Notes: generated from the letters alone by a model not told the origin. Counted from the first letter of the stretch, positions 48,643 to 57,009 are shown. The stretch: DNA of 64,000 nt from Mycobacterium intracellulare ATCC 13950 (GCF_000277125.1 NC_016946.1:1736001-1800000), one strand, 5' to 3'. Numbers and translations are program-made.

Positions 48643-48661
48643 ACGAGACCGATAGTCTCGT
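48643..48661. promoter_or_regulatory. Perfect 7-bp inverted repeat upstream of the third P450
   Basis: ACGAGAC-CGATA-GTCTCGT lies 51 nt before the P450 start at 48712, where a repressor would act. Symmetry and arm length suit a TetR-type regulator that is not encoded next to it. Confidence 0.5.
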
Positions 48662-48711
48662 CGCATACTGCTTCTACAGGCAGCAGCCACTCGTCCGCAG
48701 GAGACGCCACC

Positions 48712-50091
48712 GTGAGTACGGAAGACACCCTCACCGGCATCACGCGCACCAAGGCCGGCAAGACCCACCGTTACCACTTCGATCGCCACACCCCGGAGTA
48801 CCGCGAGCGGTTCACCGCAATCACCGAGGAGATGCACGCCAAGTGCCCGGTGGCGTGGACCGACACCTACGACGGGCATTGGGTGGCGGCGGGCAGCCGG
48901 GAGGTCTTCGAGCTCGCGCGATGCCCGCACGTGTCCAACGACCACGACGTCACCGGCGAAGGCACCGGCTACAAGGGCATCACCATTCCCACGATTCCGC
49001 AGGCCACCGGCGTGCGTGGCGGCATGCTCGAGATGGATGAACCCGAGCACTCCGCCTACCGCAGCATCCTCAACCCCTACCTGTCGCCGGCGGCCATCAA
49101 ACGCTGGAAGCCATTCGTCGACGAGATCGTGCGGGCCAGCATCGACGAGAAGATCGAAACCGGGCGGATCGACTTCGTCGACGATCTCGCGAACGTCGTG
49201 CCGGCCGTCCTGACGCTGGCCCTGATGGGCGTTCCGCTGAAGAAGTGGCAACTCTATTGCGAGCCGGCCCACGCCAACGTCTACACGCCCGCCGATTCCC
49301 CAGACGCCCCAAGGGTTTTGGAGCAGACGATGGCGATGGGCGCGGACCTGTTCAACCACCTGCTCGAGATCCGCGAGCACCCGCGCCCCGGCATCGTGGA
49401 CGCGCTGGCACGACTGCGGATCGACGGCGAACCCGCCCCCGACGCCGAACTGCTCGGAATGCTCGGCCTGATCATCGGCGGAGGTTTCGACACGACGACG
49501 GCGCTGACCGCGCACGCGCTCGAATGGCTCGGCGAAAATCCCGAGCAGCGCGAACTGCTGAGGCGGGAATCGGACACGTTGCTCGCCTCGGCGACCGAGG
49601 AATTCCTGCGTTTCTTCACGCCCGCGCCGGGGGACGGCCGCACGATCGCCGCCGATCTCGAGATCGCGGGCACGCAGTTCAAGGAGGGCGATCGCCTGTG
49701 GCTGTCCTGGGCGATGGCCAACCGCGATCCCGCGGTGTTCCCCGATCCGAATCGATTGGACCTCGCTCGAAAGAACAACCGGCACTTCAGCTTTGGTCTA
49801 GGCATCCACCGCTGCATCGGCTCGAATGTCGCGCGGGTGGTGTTCAAGTCGATGCTCACGGCGGTCCTCGACCGGATGCCCGACTACCGCTGCGACCCCG
49901 AAGGCACCGTGCACTATCCGACCATCGGCGTGATCCAGGGCATGCAGCACCTTCCGGCGACCTTCACCCCCGGCAGGCGGCTTGGCCCGGGGATCGACGA
50001 GACGCTGGAGAAGCTGCAGCGGGTGTGCGACGAACAGGGGATCGCGCGGCCGATCACCGAGTACGCCGAGGCCGCCGTCATCAGCGACTGA
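48712..50091 (+). CDS. Cytochrome P450
   Basis: The 459-residue P450 has I-helix GGFDTT (257-262), with glycine instead of the usual first alanine, K-helix E297-x2-R300 in EEFLRF, and heme loop HFSFGLGIHRCIG with ligand C368. The N-terminus is longer than in the two P450s of the left cluster, and the C-terminal tail (after about 420) is extended. Substrate and electron partner are unknown. GTG 48712 was chosen. It lies after the Rv2522c-type peptidase and before the small island, a position without a counterpart in the M. tuberculosis order as I know it. Confidence 0.9.
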   Translation: MSTEDTLTGITRTKAGKTHRYHFDRHTPEYRERFTAITEEMHAKCPVAWTDTYDGHWVAAGSREVFELARCPHVSNDHDVTGEGTGYKGITIPTIPQATGVRGGMLEMDEPEHSAYRSILNPYLSPAAIKRWKPFVDEIVRASIDEKIETGRIDFVDDLANVVPAVLTLALMGVPLKKWQLYCEPAHANVYTPADSPDAPRVLEQTMAMGADLFNHLLEIREHPRPGIVDALARLRIDGEPAPDAELLGMLGLIIGGGFDTTTALTAHALEWLGENPEQRELLRRESDTLLASATEEFLRFFTPAPGDGRTIAADLEIAGTQFKEGDRLWLSWAMANRDPAVFPDPNRLDLARKNNRHFSFGLGIHRCIGSNVARVVFKSMLTAVLDRMPDYRCDPEGTVHYPTIGVIQGMQHLPATFTPGRRLGPGIDETLEKLQRVCDEQGIARPITEYAEAAVISD

Positions 50092-50102
50092 CTAGACCGA
50101 AT

Positions 50103-50141
50103 GGTGGCGACCCGCTGCGCCCGGCTTCGCCGCGCTTGCGA
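50103..50141 (-). repeat. Dispersed repeat copy, inverted relative to the copies at 63.2 kb
   Basis: The 39-nt segment beginning GGTGGCGACCCGC matches the reverse complement of the repeat at 63.2 kb with only two mismatches. It lies just after the third P450 and may be a small dispersed genome repeat. Confidence 0.6.
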
Positions 50142-50211
50142 GTAGTGGCGAGAACCGCCCAAACCGTGGTTCGCGGCTACAAGATCGCCTGATGCTGACT
50201 GAGTGACCTAC

Positions 50212-50236
50212 GGGGGCGGTTCCGTATAACGCCCCC
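50212..50236. terminator. Candidate terminator stem-loop between the P450 and the island gene
   Basis: GGGGGCG (50212-50218) and CGCCCCC (50230-50236) form a perfect 7-bp stem with an 11-nt loop. A second perfect stem ACGACCT/AGGTCGT (50251-50269) follows. Both lie between the stops of convergent genes, as expected for a bidirectional terminator. Confidence 0.55.
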
Positions 50237-50272
50237 TTCGGGCACCGGGGACGACCTATGACAGGTCGTTGG

Positions 50273-50824
50273 CTAGGCCGCCACGAGCTGGTGCGCCTTG
50301 GCGCTGGCAGTGGCCTGCCAATAGCGGCTGCCGACAACCCGCTGTACTAGGCCCTTGCCAGACAGGTAGTTCAGGCTGGCGCTGACTGCGTGGGGGTTCG
50401 TTTGGAGCTTCTCGGCAATCTGGTTTCGCGTCATCAAGCCCCGCTTAACGAGAAGCATTGCAATCGGGAGGTGTTTGGCCAGCACCTCGATCGGATCGAA
50501 CTCCCGAACCGGATGGCGCTTAATCGGCTCGACAACGGCGGGTTTGTCGGAGGCTTCAACTTGGGTGGCGGCGAACTCGTAGGTTGGGTCCGGCTCACCG
50601 CATACCACGCAGGTACCCTCTCGGTCACTGTCGGGACCGTAGACCCGAGGATGCATGCACGCCGCGGCTTCCTCGTCTTCCTCCTCCTGCGACTCGTCTT
50701 CGTCCTCATAAGTCACGCCCATCTGCGAGTCGATGAAGTCGATGAACGCCAGAAGTTGACGTCGGTCTTCGAGCCATTCGTCGATTGAGGTGCTCAGCTT
50801 TACCTCGAGCGTGAGATCAATCAT
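50273..50824 (-). CDS. Zinc-ribbon and winged-helix protein of unknown function
   Basis: The 183-residue protein is not one I recognise. Residues 40-53 are strongly acidic. Cysteines and a histidine at C56-x-H58 and C72-x2-C75 look like a zinc site. Residues about 115-170 look like a winged helix (AMLLVKRGLMTRNQIAEKLQTNPHAVSASLNYLSGKGLVQRV), as in DNA-binding regulators. It may be a regulator of the surrounding island. No neighbour of known role is present. The composition is lower in GC than the flanking core genes. Confidence 0.6.
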   Translation of the reverse strand: MIDLTLEVKLSTSIDEWLEDRRQLLAFIDFIDSQMGVTYEDEDESQEEEDEEAAACMHPRVYGPDSDREGTCVVCGEPDPTYEFAATQVEASDKPAVVEPIKRHPVREFDPIEVLAKHLPIAMLLVKRGLMTRNQIAEKLQTNPHAVSASLNYLSGKGLVQRVVGSRYWQATASAKAHQLVAA

Positions 50825-51341
50825 TGCTTCTCACTTGGCCTTTCACTGCACTAGATAATTCAACACAACGGCTTCTGGAAGTGGTGTCGCCGTTGTGGTT
50901 CACTCTACGCCCAAAAACCACGTTGCGACCATGACAGCCTGCCCAACCATGCACCCTTGAACTGAGCATTTTGTGTCTCAGCCGGACCCGACCCAGAGGT
51001 CGAGACGGACACGGGAGGACCGGCGGACACCCGTCAAAGCGCCCAGGGCGGGTGCAGCGGAGGCCGGGGCCCGCTGGGACTGCCAGGGACAGGGAGGTGC
51101 ATGGGTAAGGGCAGGGATGCGGGTATGGCAATGACACCGGGGAGGCGTGTCCCCGGGGTAGCGGGTGCAGAGGTAGGTGGGGTGCAGAGCGCTGGGCAGG
51201 TCCCCCCCCAGCACTGGTGGCGCACACCAGCATCCATGCCAGGCACGTCACCGCCAGGTAGGCGCAGGTCTCCGCGCCACCCCAGGGGGTATCCCCTGCA
51301 CGCCTCCGTTTGACCGGACGGGAATGCGTCCGGGAGATCCG
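50825..51341. other. 517-nt noncoding stretch of the island with strong G-tracts
   Basis: No convincing gene lies here; short reading frames on both strands are rich in Pro, Cys, Gly and Arg and lack ribosome binding sites. The stretch contains the G-tract block at 51066-51123, a hairpin CAGGGG-GTAT-CCCCTG at 51283-51298, and the probable promoter of the small ORFs from 51342. Confidence 0.5.
51066..51123 (+). other. Two adjacent G-quadruplex motifs on the + strand
   Basis: Eight runs of three or more G occur in 58 nt. Tracts at 51066-51069, 51076-51078, 51086-51088 and 51092-51094 have loops of 6, 7 and 3. Tracts at 51103-51105, 51109-51111, 51114-51116 and 51121-51123 have loops of 3, 2 and 4. 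Both sets fit the canonical G3-N1-7 pattern. Confidence 0.7.
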
Positions 51342-51584
51342 ATGAGCAAAGCGTTTCCCGCTTTTTCAGAGCCAGTAAGTTCGCCTCTTCGAGGGCCTAA
51401 ACCATGGGATATTCATGCCTACACCAGCAGGTTTAGGGTCTGCCGGCGGCAAGCTGTGGCGGTGAACGGTCGAGGTGTTTGGCATCACCGACCCAGCCGC
51501 ACAAAGTCCAGATTCTTACTCCAGCGTGCCGGGGTGGCCGATGTCGTGGCTGAGCTGGACGAGGCTGCGGCGAGGACCCGCTGA
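51342..51584 (+). CDS. Hypothetical 80-residue island protein
   Basis: ATG 51342 is preceded by GGGAG at suitable spacing. The 80-residue product begins MSKAFPAFSEPVSSPLRGPK and is basic in the middle, ending VADVVAELDEAAARTR. I do not recognise it. Its TGA overlaps the next ATG (TGATG), supporting translation as a unit with the following genes. A prophage or satellite-element origin is possible but not shown. Confidence 0.5.
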   Translation: MSKAFPAFSEPVSSPLRGPKPWDIHAYTSRFRVCRRQAVAVNGRGVWHHRPSRTKSRFLLQRAGVADVVAELDEAAARTR

Positions 51585-51769
51585 TGGTTAAGGGCTCGAT
51601 GGGCCAGCAGGTGGTTAGTCAGTTCATCGCAAAAACCAGGGCGCAGCGTGCCCTGTTGGCCCAGTTGCTTGCCCGGCTGGACCTACCAGACACTGAGGAC
51701 GGGTCAGAAGCCAAGGCCGAGAAAGTATCTCGGAGCCGACGGCGGGCTGCGAAGGGTGGCCAGTCGTGA
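51584..51769 (+). CDS. Hypothetical 61-residue island protein
   Basis: The product begins MVKGSMGQQVVSQFIAKTRA, has a helical leucine-rich middle (LLAQLLARLDLPDTED), and ends with a very basic tail SRSRRRAAKGG. I do not recognise the family. The ATG overlaps the preceding stop (TGATG), and its TGA overlaps the next GTG (GTGA). Nucleic-acid binding is possible from the basic tail. Confidence 0.5.
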   Translation: MVKGSMGQQVVSQFIAKTRAQRALLAQLLARLDLPDTEDGSEAKAEKVSRSRRRAAKGGQS

Positions 51770-52017
51770 CGATAAGACATGACAGTAAGTGGCGCAACGA
51801 ACCCTCGGCGTTCACCGTGGTCGACTGGTTCCCCACCGGCTACGTGAGAACTTGCCAGGCGAACACCCTGTTTCCACGGGGAACGATTGGAACGGCGGAA
51901 GTTAAGTCCAATCAATTGGTAGGTGCGGGGGGAGTCCGCAACGAACCCCGCCCCACACCGACCGCTACTACTTCTTGTTGTTGTCGCCCCTGGCTGCTTG
52001 ATCCAGCGCGGCCTTGA
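51766..52017 (+). CDS. Hypothetical 83-residue ORF, weakly supported
   Basis: GTG 51766 overlaps the preceding stop as GTGA. The product begins MTIRHDSKWRNEPSAFTVVD and becomes proline- and cysteine-rich near its end, where it overlaps the better-supported minus-strand small gene at 51968-52105 by 50 nt. The C-terminal part looks non-coding, so the real gene may be shorter or absent. Confidence 0.3.
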   Translation: MTIRHDSKWRNEPSAFTVVDWFPTGYVRTCQANTLFPRGTIGTAEVKSNQLVGAGGVRNEPRPTPTATTSCCCRPWLLDPARP

Positions 52018-52105
52018 CGATCGCGGCGAAAGTGCCGACGACCCCAAGAACCACGCCGGCTGCCAGCAGGGCCTTCTTTTCGTTTTCTTCTTCTGCGGCG
52101 CTCAT
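51968..52105 (-). CDS. 45-residue single-pass membrane protein
   Basis: The frame runs ATG 52105 to TAG 51968 on the minus strand, preceded by AAGGAGGCGCG, a near-perfect ribosome binding site. The peptide has an acidic/lysine start MSAAEEENEKK, a hydrophobic helix ALLAAGVVLGVVGTFAAIV (about 12-30), and a polar tail ending DNNKK. This is a small inner-membrane protein of unknown role. Holin-like or phage-derived function is possible. Confidence 0.65.
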   Translation of the reverse strand: MSAAEEENEKKALLAAGVVLGVVGTFAAIVKAALDQAARGDNNKK

Positions 52106-52463
52106 CGCGCCTCCTTTCTCATTCCGTGCCGCAAATACGAAATGAGGCCACCGGGAGCCGGAAACGCAGCAATTTGCGTTTCGGCCGCTGCTTCGGTGTA
52201 CGGTGACGGTTGTGTAAGCACGTCGCGAACCCTCAGCCCGGTGGGCTCAAACCCCTCGGCTGAGGGGCTCGCTTTGCGGACGCTCCAAACACTACCCCTG
52301 GGGTACGACAAGCAACGGCAACACAACAACTTGTGTTTGCGTGTTTCCAGAAATTCCCACCTTGAAAGGCGTGTCGGTCCAACACGCTCGGCGTGTCGCA
52401 ACGCATAATGCGCGGTCCTGCACCGAATGCAGCGTCGATTCGGAACTGGCCCGTACGAGTGCT
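52106..52463. other. 358-nt region with a cluster of short inverted repeats
   Basis: No gene is supported. Several hairpins occur: CCCCTC-GGCT-GAGGGG (52252-52267), AACACAA-CAAC-TTGTGTT (52320-52337), and ACACGC-TCG-GCGTGT (52382-52396). The region separates the small minus-strand gene from bcp. It may hold the promoter of the small gene and a structured RNA or recombination site. Confidence 0.5.
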
Positions 52464-52946
52464 TTACCCCGTGGTCTGGTTGATGATCTGTTGGATCTTC
52501 GATGCCGTATGTGCGGCCTTCACGTTGTACTGCGCGACGGCGATCTTGCCCTTCTCGTCGACCACGAACGTCGAGCGGATGACGCCCGTGACGGTCTTGC
52601 CGTACATCTGCTTTTCGCCGTAGGCGCCATACGCCGTCAGCACTTTGCGGTCGGGATCGGACAGCAGCGGGAACGTCAGCCCCTCCGCGTCACGGAATTT
52701 GGCGAGCTTCTCCGGCTTGTCGGGGGAGATGCCGATGACGTCGAGGCCGGCGCCGTTGAGCTCGGCCAGGCTGTCCCGAAAGTCGCACGCCTGCTTGGTG
52801 CACCCGGGAGTCGACGCGGCCGGATAGAAGTAGACGATGACCCGGCGCCCCTTGTAGTCGGCCAGCGACACCTTGTTGCCGTCGGCGTCGGGCAGGTTGA
52901 AGGAGGGCGCTTTGTCGCCGGGTGCAAGCCGCGTGGTCTCGGTCAA
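52464..52946 (-). CDS. bcp: Bacterioferritin-comigratory peroxiredoxin
   Basis: The 160-residue peroxiredoxin has the peroxidatic motif PAASTPGCTKQACDF, with peroxidatic cysteine C49 and a second cysteine at C54. It reduces peroxides using thiols. The TTG start gives MTETTRLAPG, aligned with M. tuberculosis Rv2521; a GTG at 52967 would add seven residues. It follows the island on the opposite strand to its M. tuberculosis partners' order. Confidence 0.92.
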   Translation of the reverse strand: MTETTRLAPGDKAPSFNLPDADGNKVSLADYKGRRVIVYFYPAASTPGCTKQACDFRDSLAELNGAGLDVIGISPDKPEKLAKFRDAEGLTFPLLSDPDRKVLTAYGAYGEKQMYGKTVTGVIRSTFVVDEKGKIAVAQYNVKAAHTASKIQQIINQTTG

Positions 52947-53050
52947 GGTGGGGCCCTTTCTGTTCACCGGAGCGTCGGGGTTACCGCCAGCTGATCTAGG
53001 GTAGTTCGGGCAGGTGCATGTGCCGGATAGTGGGCGACTTGGAGGACACA

Positions 53051-53278
53051 GTGGCGGACCGCGACCCCGAAGCCATCAAGCGAGACATCGACGTCGCCCG
53101 TGACCAGCTGGCGGCCACCGTCGACTCCCTCGCCGAGCGGGCGAACCCGCGTCGCCTCGCCGACGACCTCAAGGCCCGGGTGATCGGGTTCGTGCAGAAG
53201 CCCGTGGTGCTGGCGTCGCTGGCCGGGGTCGGGGCGTTGGTCGTGGTCGTGGCGGTGCGCCGAGTCAGGAACCGCTGA
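53051..53278 (+). CDS. Small membrane protein, DUF3618 (Rv2520c type)
   Basis: The 75-residue protein has an acidic helical N-terminus (VADRDPEAIKRDIDVARDQL), a basic middle, and a C-terminal membrane helix (VVLASLAGVGALVVVVAV) followed by RRVRNR. This is the DUF3618 pattern, with the same length as M. tuberculosis Rv2520c. GTG 53051 has GGAGG five bases upstream. Its end overlaps the convergent DUF3556 gene by 14 nt. Confidence 0.85.
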   Translation: MADRDPEAIKRDIDVARDQLAATVDSLAERANPRRLADDLKARVIGFVQKPVVLASLAGVGALVVVVAVRRVRNR

Positions 53279-55004
53279 CGCGGTCGCTCTGGACGTACAC
53301 CGGAATGTCGTCGGCCCAGGGCTGATTCACCACCATGTCGGCGACCTCGCAGTAGCCGCGTTCGAATTCCCCGGTCGCCGCGTCGACCAGCCGGTATTCC
53401 TGCCGTTGCCGGTGGATGGGCTGGGCGTCGAGGATCACGACCCGCACCTCGCCGGGCTCGAACCCACACCGCTGCTGCAGCGCCTCGATGAGGCACTCGT
53501 TGTGCATGTGCCCGTCGCCGAAGTTCCAGCCGAGAACCATTGAGCACAGGACTTCACCCTCGCACAGGTTGTAGTCGTCCTCGTCGTAGTCGGCCATCGC
53601 CCGGTGCGCCAGGGTGAGCAGCGCGCGCCCGTGGGTGTTCATGCCGCGGAAGGCGAGCGCGAGGTGAAGCGGTACCAGGGTTTCCTCTTTGCTGCCGTAC
53701 AACCGCTCGAGCTGCAGGTGCTGCATCGGGCCGAGCGCGCGTGAGCCGACGCGGAACTTCTCGTCGGCCGACGGCCGCACGCACCACAGGGTGGTGTCCC
53801 AGTTGCCGGCGTAGTAGCGCATGCCGGGCAGGAAGGAGACCTTGCGCGGGTAGAGGTTTCCCGCGGCGACGGTCCCGGCCATCACCCCGAACAGGATCCC
53901 GATCGGCCACGGGTGGGCGATGTCGGACAGCCCCAGGCGCGCGTGCGTGACGAACAGCCACAGCACGCCGAAGATCATGAACACGTTCCATTCCAGCGGC
54001 ACGCCCATCGGAAAGGCCAGCAGGATGTTCAGGTGGAACACGATCATCACGGACGCCGCCAGCGCGGTCGGCCAGCCGCCGTGGGAGAACAACAGCACCA
54101 ACGGCACCAGCCCTTCGACCGCGGTCGAGAAGTGGGCGATGAGACCCGCCAGTGCGCTGGGCCGCAAGTCGTCGGGATAGCGCTTGAACATCGACCGCTT
54201 GAGCGGTCCCGACGGGATGAACGGGTTGTTGGCCAGCATCGTCGAGATCACGAACGGGAAGTGTTTGTTGAGTTTGGATGTCGCCGCGCCGATCCAGATC
54301 ACCATGAAGACGACCTTGGCACCGACGACGATGTCCGCCCCGGCGAACAGGAACGTCAGCGCCAGCGGCGCGTACACCTCGCCGCGCGCGGCCAGGAAGA
54401 TCACCTTGTCGCGCAAGCTGATTAGGGCCAGGACCGTCAGGACGGCGACGGTCTGCCACCGCGGCAGCACGCCGATCGCGGTGTCCAGGGCGGGAATCGG
54501 GCCGGTGCCGTCGGACAGCAGCGCGAACACCAGCAGCGCCAGCAGGATGCCGTAGAGCAACGCGTCGACGGGAGTTCTGTTGCTGCCCTTGGTCAGTGGC
54601 ACCCGGTCGGGCCAGGGCGGCAACCGGATGGTGCCGGGGCGCAGCCAGTACAGGATGGAACCCATCGGGGGGAAGTAGCGCCCGGCGAGCGGACCGAAAC
54701 AGCATCCGAGGCCGACGACTTCGAACAGCATCGTGTACAGCACGGCCTTCTGGAACACGATCGGCTCCGCCCACCAGGCGCTGACCTGAGTGAAGCCGCC
54801 GATGCCGCGCGTGGACCATGCGAACAGCCAGCCTCCGAGGATGTACAGCGCGATCTTCACGCCGTACATCACGTGCATCACCAGCGGGGTGCCGAACCCG
54901 TGCTGGGCGATGTGGCGGGCCATCGGCACGATGCGTTCGGCGCGTGGTCGTGCGCTCCAGTCGGCCACGTCGACGACGGGCAGATTGGGCCGGATGAACC
55001 CCAT
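53265..55004 (-). CDS. Large membrane protein, DUF3556-like
   Basis: The 579-residue protein begins MGFIRPNLPVVDVADWSA, a conserved start of DUF3556 mycobacterial proteins. It has about ten hydrophobic helices between residues 45 and 395, then a soluble C-terminal region of some 180 residues with the segment GEVLCSMVLGWNFGDGHMH. The function is unknown. It stands alone on the minus strand between the DUF3618 gene and the small hypothetical gene at 55122-55388. Confidence 0.75.
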   Translation of the reverse strand: MGFIRPNLPVVDVADWSARPRAERIVPMARHIAQHGFGTPLVMHVMYGVKIALYILGGWLFAWSTRGIGGFTQVSAWWAEPIVFQKAVLYTMLFEVVGLGCCFGPLAGRYFPPMGSILYWLRPGTIRLPPWPDRVPLTKGSNRTPVDALLYGILLALLVFALLSDGTGPIPALDTAIGVLPRWQTVAVLTVLALISLRDKVIFLAARGEVYAPLALTFLFAGADIVVGAKVVFMVIWIGAATSKLNKHFPFVISTMLANNPFIPSGPLKRSMFKRYPDDLRPSALAGLIAHFSTAVEGLVPLVLLFSHGGWPTALAASVMIVFHLNILLAFPMGVPLEWNVFMIFGVLWLFVTHARLGLSDIAHPWPIGILFGVMAGTVAAGNLYPRKVSFLPGMRYYAGNWDTTLWCVRPSADEKFRVGSRALGPMQHLQLERLYGSKEETLVPLHLALAFRGMNTHGRALLTLAHRAMADYDEDDYNLCEGEVLCSMVLGWNFGDGHMHNECLIEALQQRCGFEPGEVRVVILDAQPIHRQRQEYRLVDAATGEFERGYCEVADMVVNQPWADDIPVYVQSDRVSGS

Positions 55005-55121
55005 TGCAGCTCCTTCGACGCGGCAAGACCAATCGGTGCCAGCAAGAAATTACCTGTACGAAGGGCTTTCGCGGGGGGATACGACGGCAACTGGCCGGCG
55101 GAGGTCGATCGGCCGAACCGG

Positions 55122-55388
55122 CTACTCCCACCCGGGCGGGTCGTTCTCGGCCATGTACGTCTCCCACGCCGCGCGCCGCATCGCCCGCGTGTGCAGGTCC
55201 TGGCAGATCGCCCGCGCTCCCGCGGCGTCGGTCGCCCGGCCGAGATCGTGGTGCACGAAGCCGTCGTCGACCCGTTCGGCGCGGAAGCCGCCCGTGGAGA
55301 CTTTGTGGACGCGGTACTCGCTGCGGTCATCGATGTTGGCGTGGAAGTGGCCCTCGTGGGGTTCGACCCACTTCAGCTCGGTTTTCAC
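55122..55388 (-). CDS. Hypothetical 88-residue protein
   Basis: GTG 55388 is preceded by AGGGG at good spacing. The product begins VKTELKWVEPHEGHFHANID and ends AWETYMAENDPPGWE. It has no membrane helix or known domain that I can see. It is small, soluble and acidic at the end, of unknown role, and lies just before tRNA-Lys. A GTG-led longer reading frame up to 55409 is less likely. Confidence 0.6.
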   Translation of the reverse strand: MKTELKWVEPHEGHFHANIDDRSEYRVHKVSTGGFRAERVDDGFVHHDLGRATDAAGARAICQDLHTRAMRRAAWETYMAENDPPGWE

Positions 55389-55517
55389 AGGTCCCCTCTG
55401 GACGAACACCGTCGCAGCGATGGTAGGTCCCCCGCGGGGGCCATGAAAAGGGAGGTCCGAGACATTGGCGCCAGTGTGGAAGCAAAAGCCACCGAACGAT
55501 GAACTATCGGTGAGCTG

Positions 55518-55590
<73 letters not shown>

Positions 55591-55770
55591 TTGTGGTCGG
55601 TCAGACCGCGTAGGCGACAATAACAGGCGTCTTGCCGCGGAGTGAAATCCCGACCATTTCCCAGGATAGCGTGCCCGCGCAGCCGGTTGGGCCTTGCCGG
55701 GCTGGGCCGTCGTCAACTGTTCGCCGCGCGATCTGCATGGAAGACGAAAGGTACTGTCGCGCAGTCTCAT

Positions 55771-57009
55771 TCACAAGACCGTGCCGCAGAAGGGCGCGCG
55801 GTCGGTGGCGAAGGCGGCGTCCAGTTCGGCCAGTGCGCCCGCTCGTGCTTCGGTGATGCGGCCGGCCCGGGCCAGCTGGGAAGCCCGGTGCGCCCCCATG
55901 TAGATGGTGGCCAGGTCGGCCAGGCCGATCTCGATGTCCGCGTTCCCGTCGTGGGGCGTGCACTTCCCGGCGCCACCGCGTGTTTGCAGCTGGAACCGTC
56001 CGCCCGCGAGCTGAAGCGGGTCGGTGACGTCGAGCACGATGTCGGTATCGGCGCTGTAGGTGCGCGCGCCCAGCACCTCGGGGACGTCGTTGATGCGCAC
56101 CCACAGGAAGTCGCTCACGCCCTTGATTTCCGCGGCGCGTTGATCGGTGAGTTTGAGCGGAAGCGGATCGTCGCCCGGCACGTCGATCTCTACGCGATAG
56201 AACATCTCCAGGACCAACAGCGTCTGCAGCAGCTCGGTGTGAGCCTCCTCGGTGATAGGGCAGAAGTCCTCGACGACCACCGTGCCCAGGGGCGGGCGAA
56301 ACGCATGCTGTTGCGATCCGACGACCCGATACGTCAGGAAGCCGTCAGGATGGATCGTGTAATGCAGCGCCGACCCGTTGCCCCGCTGGGTTTCCCGGTC
56401 GTCCAGGTAGTCGGCCCACCACGCGTCGTCCCGGGTGATCGCGCCATTGGTTGCGGCACACCACCGTTCGTAGAGTTCTGGCAAGTGTCGTCTCGCCTCG
56501 GCGGCGTTGACCTCGCGTGCCCGCCTGCCGCTCGGTGCGGCCCGCAACTTCGCGAAGCGGCGGTCGATCGAATAGGTGTGGCTATAGCTGGCCACCCCGG
56601 CGCCGAAGCCGTCGTACATCGCGGTCTGCGTTGGGACGCCGCACACGATCGGATAGCCGCGGTCCAACAGAATCCCGAGTCCCTTCGCGCTGAGCTGTGC
56701 CCAGAGTCCCTTGCCCTGATGCGTTGACGCGACGGCGATCATCGTCAGCCACGCGGCTCGCAGGTTGGCGCCACCCGGCACGGTGAGCTGCGCGCGGTAG
56801 ATGATCGACGTTCCCACCAGAAACGGATGTTCGGGATCGGAGACGTCCTCGGCGATGAGAATGTCGTCGAGGTTGACTCGGCGTTTCCACGCTTCGAGGT
56901 CCTCCGGGCCCACCGGATCGCCGAACGTGCGGGCCTGATTTTCAAACACCGCCTGCCAGTCGTCTTCGCTTGGATGCCGAATGTTGGTGCCGTCGTCCGT
57001 CGTGTTCAT
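55771..57009 (-). CDS. Eis-like GNAT acetyltransferase
   Basis: The 412-residue protein resembles Eis (enhanced intracellular survival) enzymes. The acetyl-CoA motif reads IAVASTHQGKGLWAQL (about 91-106). A tyrosine in MYDGFG (Y132) is near the place of the catalytic tyrosine, and a long C-terminal SCP-like region follows. Eis enzymes acetylate amines, including aminoglycosides; a substrate for this one is not evident. The ATG at 57009 was chosen. It is divergent from the MmpL gene and close to tRNA-Lys, unlike the location of eis (Rv2416c) in M. tuberculosis. Confidence 0.83.
   Translation of the reverse strand: MNTTDDGTNIRHPSEDDWQAVFENQARTFGDPVGPEDLEAWKRRVNLDDILIAEDVSDPEHPFLVGTSIIYRAQLTVPGGANLRAAWLTMIAVASTHQGKGLWAQLSAKGLGILLDRGYPIVCGVPTQTAMYDGFGAGVASYSHTYSIDRRFAKLRAAPSGRRAREVNAAEARRHLPELYERWCAATNGAITRDDAWWADYLDDRETQRGNGSALHYTIHPDGFLTYRVVGSQQHAFRPPLGTVVVEDFCPITEEAHTELLQTLLVLEMFYRVEIDVPGDDPLPLKLTDQRAAEIKGVSDFLWVRINDVPEVLGARTYSADTDIVLDVTDPLQLAGGRFQLQTRGGAGKCTPHDGNADIEIGLADLATIYMGAHRASQLARAGRITEARAGALAELDAAFATDRAPFCGTVL

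Noticed and set aside
50817..51251. 144-codon minus-strand frame across the G-tract region
   Set aside because: It is Pro/Cys/Ser-rich, lacks a ribosome binding site and reads through the G-quadruplex tracts.
52102..52401. 99-codon minus-strand frame upstream of the 45-residue membrane protein
   Set aside because: It has no good ribosome binding site and crosses the hairpin cluster; the better-supported gene begins at 52105.
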